DNA from: Bacteroidales bacterium
Lineage (GTDB): Bacteria > Bacteroidota > Bacteroidia > Bacteroidales > UBA3824
NCBI GenBank assembly: GCA_016286055.1
Contig: JAEERW010000001.1
Location: forward strand, 248,001-312,000
DNA: 64,000 nucleotides
Direction of reading: 5' to 3'
Within the stretch, counting starts at the first letter, position 1, and each line of letters starts with the position of its first letter. Shown here piece after piece: positions 61,258 to 64,000 of the stretch. The position numbers and the translations under genes are program-made. The notes beneath the pieces are model-generated. The model saw only the letters and a list, made by a program, of their open reading frames with translations. It was not told the origin of the DNA and did no database searches.

Positions 61258-61303
61258 TTCAGTACACTGAACAAAAAATGCAAATTTTATTCAGTACACT
61301 GAA
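61258..61303 (-). repeat. Two-copy palindromic operator-like array (TTCAGTACACTGAA)
   Basis: Identical copies at 61258-61271 and 61290-61303, 32 nt apart; arms TTCAGT/ACTGAA. They lie just upstream of the promoter-like TTTCTTTG of the broken ATPase gene, as the GTTTCC/GGAAAC array does at the intact one. The rest of 61304-61447 holds only the nifJ -7 box. Confidence 0.75.
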
Positions 61304-61385
61304 CAAATTATTAAATTTGTGTGATAGATTCGTAGGGTGGAATTATTTTTTTGCAAAAAATCTACTCAGTAAAAATTTTTTTTCC

Positions 61386-61393
61386 TAACTTTG
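61386..61393 (+). promoter_or_regulatory. -7 element of nifJ
   Basis: TAACTTTG, followed by CGCC, as at rpsO; 54 nt before the ATG. No clear TTG at -33. Confidence 0.55.
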
Positions 61394-61447
61394 CGCCTAA
61401 TATATTTAAAGAGTAAAAATTCAAACAAATAATATTTATAAAGCATT

Positions 61448-64000
61448 ATGGCAAAAGACAAAAAGTTTATGACCTGCGACGGCAACACCGCCGCCGCACA
61501 CATTGCCTACATGTTTACCGAGGTGGCCGCTATCTACCCCATCACTCCGTCCTCGCCTATGGCTGAGAACGTTGACGAGTGGGCTGCTCAGGGTCGCAAA
61601 AACATGTTCGGCGAAACAGTTACCGTTCAGGAAATGCAGTCCGAAGGCGGTGCGTCTGGTACAGTACACGGCTCATTGCAGGCTGGTGCTTTAACTACCA
61701 CTTTTACAGCATCGCAGGGACTTCTGCTTATGATCCCCAATATGTACAAGATTGCTGGCGAATTGCTTCCGTGCGTGTTCCACGTTTCGGCTCGTACTTT
61801 GGCTTCGCACGCACTCTGTATTTTCGGTGACCATCAAGACGTTATGGCTTGCCGTCAAACCGGCTTTGCTATGTTGGCAGAAGGTTCGGTACAAGAGGTT
61901 ATGGACCTCGCTGGTGTGGCTCACTTGGCTACATTAAAATCGAGAGTTCCTTTCTTAAACTTCTTCGACGGTTTCCGTACTTCGCACGAATATCAGAAAG
62001 TTGAGGTGGTTGAACAAGACGACCTTGTTAAACTCGTTGACCAAGACGCTCTTAAAGCATTCCGCGACAGAGCTCTCTCGCCCGAGCGTCCCGAAATGCG
62101 CGGTATGGCAGAAAACCCCGATGTTTTCTTCGCTCACAGAGAATCTTGCAACCCGTATTACAACGCTGTTGCCGACATCGTTGCCGATTATATGGACAAA
62201 GTTTCGGCTCTCACTGGTCGCAAATACCGTCCGTTCGACTACTACGGCGCACCCGATGCCGAAAACATCATTATTGCAATGGGTTCGGCTACCGAATGTA
62301 TCAAAGAAGTTGTTGACTTCAAAATCAAAAACGGCGAAAAAGTTGGTTTGATTTCGGTTCACCTCTATCGTCCGTTCTCGCTCAAATACTTAAAAGAGGC
62401 TATCCCTGCTTCTGCAAAACGTATTTGCGTGCTCGACCGCACAAAAGAGCCCGGTGCCAACAGCGAACCCCTTTATTTGGATGTTGTTGACGCTTTGTCG
62501 GAACTTGGTCTTTTGAGCAAAATCGAAGTTGTTGGCGGACGTTACGGCCTCGGCTCTAACGACACTACACCTGCTCAGATTATCGCAGTTTACGAAAACC
62601 TCGCTCTCAAACAACCCAAAAACCACTTCACTCTCGGTATCACCGACGATGTTACATTTACATCGTTGCCCGTTGGCGAAGAAGTTTCGGTTGCTCCCGC
62701 AGGTATGTTCCAGGCTAAATTCTTCGGTCTTGGATCTGACGGTACAGTGGGTGCCAACAAAAACTCGGTTAAGATTATCGGCGAAACCACCGACAAATAT
62801 TGCCAAGCATATTTCTCTTACGACTCTAAGAAATCGGGCGGTTTCACCTGCTCGCACCTCCGTTTTGGCGATACCCCCATCCGTTCTACCTACTTGGTAA
62901 CAACACCTAACTTTGTGGCTTGTCACCAACAGGCTTACCTCCACATGTACGACGTTACACGTGGTTTGCAGAAGGGAGGCTTGTTCCTTTTGAACACAAT
63001 TTGGGACGGCGACGACCTCGTTCACAACCTTCCCAACAAGGTTAAGGCTTATTTCGCTAAAAACAATATCAAAGTATACTACATCAACGCTACCAAGATA
63101 GGTCAAGAAATTGGTCTTGGTAACCGTACCAACACTATTTTGCAGTCGGCATTCTTCCGTATCACCGGTGTAATTCCTGTTGACAAGGCTGTTGAGGAGA
63201 TGAAGCACTTTGCTCTCAAATCTTACGGCAAAAAAGGTCAGAACATCGTGGATATGAACTATGCTGCTATCGACCGCGGTGGTGAGTATAAAGAACTTAC
63301 AGTTGATCCCGCATGGGCTAACCTCGAAGTTACTCCCAAAACTTACGCCGATGGCGACGACTTTATCAACAACATTGTTCGTCCCATCAACGCACAGGAC
63401 GGCGACCTTCTTCCCGTATCTACTTTCAAGGGTATCGAAGACGGTACTTGGAAAGCCGGCACAGCCAAATTTGAAAAACGCGGCGTAGGTGCTTTCGTTC
63501 CTGTTTGGGATCCCGAAAAATGTATCCAGTGTAACAAATGTGCATACGTTTGTCCTCACGCTTGCATCCGTCCGTTCGTAATGACCGACGAAGAAGTTAA
63601 GGGCTTTGGCGGCAAGACCATCGAAATCAAGGCTCCTGCTGCTATGAAGGGAATGCACTTTGTAATGCAAGTTGGCGTAAAAGACTGCTTGGCTTGCGGC
63701 AACTGTGCCGATGTATGTCCCGGCAATCCCAAACTCGGCGGCTCGGCTCTTACAATGGTGGCTTACGACGACAACTCAGAGGCTGCTAAGAAAGAGGCTG
63801 CTAACTGGGATTACTGCGTTGAAAAAGTTACATCTAAGCAAGACCTCGTTGACATCAAAGCCAACGTTAAGAACTCGCAGTTTGCTCAGCCTTTGTTTGA
63901 ATTCTCGGGCGCATGTGCAGGTTGCGGCGAAACTCCTTATGTAAAACTTATCTCGCAGCTCTTCGGCGACCGCGAAATCGTGGCTAACGCTACTGGTTGC
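61448..64000 (+). CDS. nifJ: Pyruvate:ferredoxin (flavodoxin) oxidoreductase, 3' end beyond the window
   Basis: The first 851 codons are visible; the family is ~1180 residues. The frame starts MAKDKKFMTCDGNTAAAHIA, has the domain I signature YPITPSSPMAE (~28-38) and EGGASGTVHGSLQAGA (~64-79). Two 4Fe-4S clusters are in CIQCNKCAYVCPHAC (~695-709) and CLACGNCADVCPGNP (~751-765), and the next cluster/TPP region begins at CAGCGETP (~825). The enzyme oxidises pyruvate to acetyl-CoA and CO2 and reduces ferredoxin or flavodoxin, the central reaction of anaerobic energy metabolism; it is oxygen-sensitive, consistent with an anaerobic host. It is the last gene in the window, transcribed from its own promoter. 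Confidence 0.95.
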   Translation, partial: MAKDKKFMTCDGNTAAAHIAYMFTEVAAIYPITPSSPMAENVDEWAAQGRKNMFGETVTVQEMQSEGGASGTVHGSLQAGALTTTFTASQGLLLMIPNMYKIAGELLPCVFHVSARTLASHALCIFGDHQDVMACRQTGFAMLAEGSVQEVMDLAGVAHLATLKSRVPFLNFFDGFRTSHEYQKVEVVEQDDLVKLVDQDALKAFRDRALSPERPEMRGMAENPDVFFAHRESCNPYYNAVADIVADYMDKVSALTGRKYRPFDYYGAPDAENIIIAMGSATECIKEVVDFKIKNGEKVGLISVHLYRPFSLKYLKEAIPASAKRICVLDRTKEPGANSEPLYLDVVDALSELGLLSKIEVVGGRYGLGSNDTTPAQIIAVYENLALKQPKNHFTLGITDDVTFTSLPVGEEVSVAPAGMFQAKFFGLGSDGTVGANKNSVKIIGETTDKYCQAYFSYDSKKSGGFTCSHLRFGDTPIRSTYLVTTPNFVACHQQAYLHMYDVTRGLQKGGLFLLNTIWDGDDLVHNLPNKVKAYFAKNNIKVYYINATKIGQEIGLGNRTNTILQSAFFRITGVIPVDKAVEEMKHFALKSYGKKGQNIVDMNYAAIDRGGEYKELTVDPAWANLEVTPKTYADGDDFINNIVRPINAQDGDLLPVSTFKGIEDGTWKAGTAKFEKRGVGAFVPVWDPEKCIQCNKCAYVCPHACIRPFVMTDEEVKGFGGKTIEIKAPAAMKGMHFVMQVGVKDCLACGNCADVCPGNPKLGGSALTMVAYDDNSEAAKKEAANWDYCVEKVTSKQDLVDIKANVKNSQFAQPLFEFSGACAGCGETPYVKLISQLFGDREIVANATGC

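Noticed and set aside
62390-63670. 426-codon frame antisense to nifJ
   Set aside because: It lies wholly within the strongly conserved nifJ frame; long antisense frames are a by-product of codon bias. The same holds for the antisense frames in pnp (60137-61012) and yebC (50488-51300).

Overview
The window is a bacterial chromosome segment, most likely from an anaerobic member of the order Bacteroidales (phylum Bacteroidota). The evidence is: a type IX secretion sorting domain and SprB-type repeats; Bacteroidota promoters (TTG/TTTG, about 20 nt, TAnnTTTG) ahead of many genes; very many short-signal lipoproteins (MKKxxLL...C); housekeeping genes of Bacteroidales type (rpsO, pnp, prfB with its programmed frameshift, tsaC, a TGS-containing nucleoside kinase); and pyruvate:ferredoxin oxidoreductase. 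I saw no rRNA, tRNA, CRISPR array, integrase or complete insertion sequence.

Layout. 1-9.7 kb: an operon-like run of very large secreted proteins (Fn3 protein end, a 1479-aa exported protein, a lipoprotein paralogous to its C-terminal third, and a 1072-aa SprB-repeat/T9SS cargo protein). 9.8-16.3 kb: a lipoprotein, an Ig-like-repeat secreted protein, a Nudix hydrolase and a PAS-PAS-SpoIIE receptor phosphatase. 16.7-27.6 kb: a cluster of exported proteins and lipoproteins, several paralogous and sharing near-identical signal-peptide DNA, with gluQ embedded and rmuC near the end. 27.6-34.3 kb: an accessory, AT-rich block holding an AAA+ ATPase (DUF4143 type) behind a tandem palindromic operator, an orphan repeat array, a three-gene dynamin-like GTPase operon on the minus strand, and a long rod-shaped RNA candidate. 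34.4-46.1 kb: tsaC-prfB, a SPOR protein, then thiL, a signal-less SpoIID protein, AmpG-type permease, AsmA-like giant protein and Mpl/MurC-type ligase, which reads as a peptidoglycan-recycling operon. 46.1-50.3 kb: nucleoside kinase, M64 peptidase and two tandem small-protein genes, each with its own promoter and terminator. 50.5-64 kb: yebC, three tandem TPR-SpoIIE phosphatase units (the first two fused in one chain), rpsO, pnp and the first 851 codons of nifJ.

The most unusual signal is a theme that recurs across the window. One intact DUF4143-type ATPase (27717-28979) sits behind a 33-nt-period palindromic array. Two more loci (16351-16589 and 61083-61303, both minus strand) hold only the ends of such an ATPase, fused by internal deletion to a different palindromic array with similar 32-39-nt phasing. 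A fourth array (28991-29119) has no gene that I can assign. I infer a family of self-regulated ATPase genes, each with a private operator, that come and go in this genome. The second-best candidates for a poorly described system are the three-gene dynamin-like operon, the tandem small proteins, and the fused double receptor-phosphatase.
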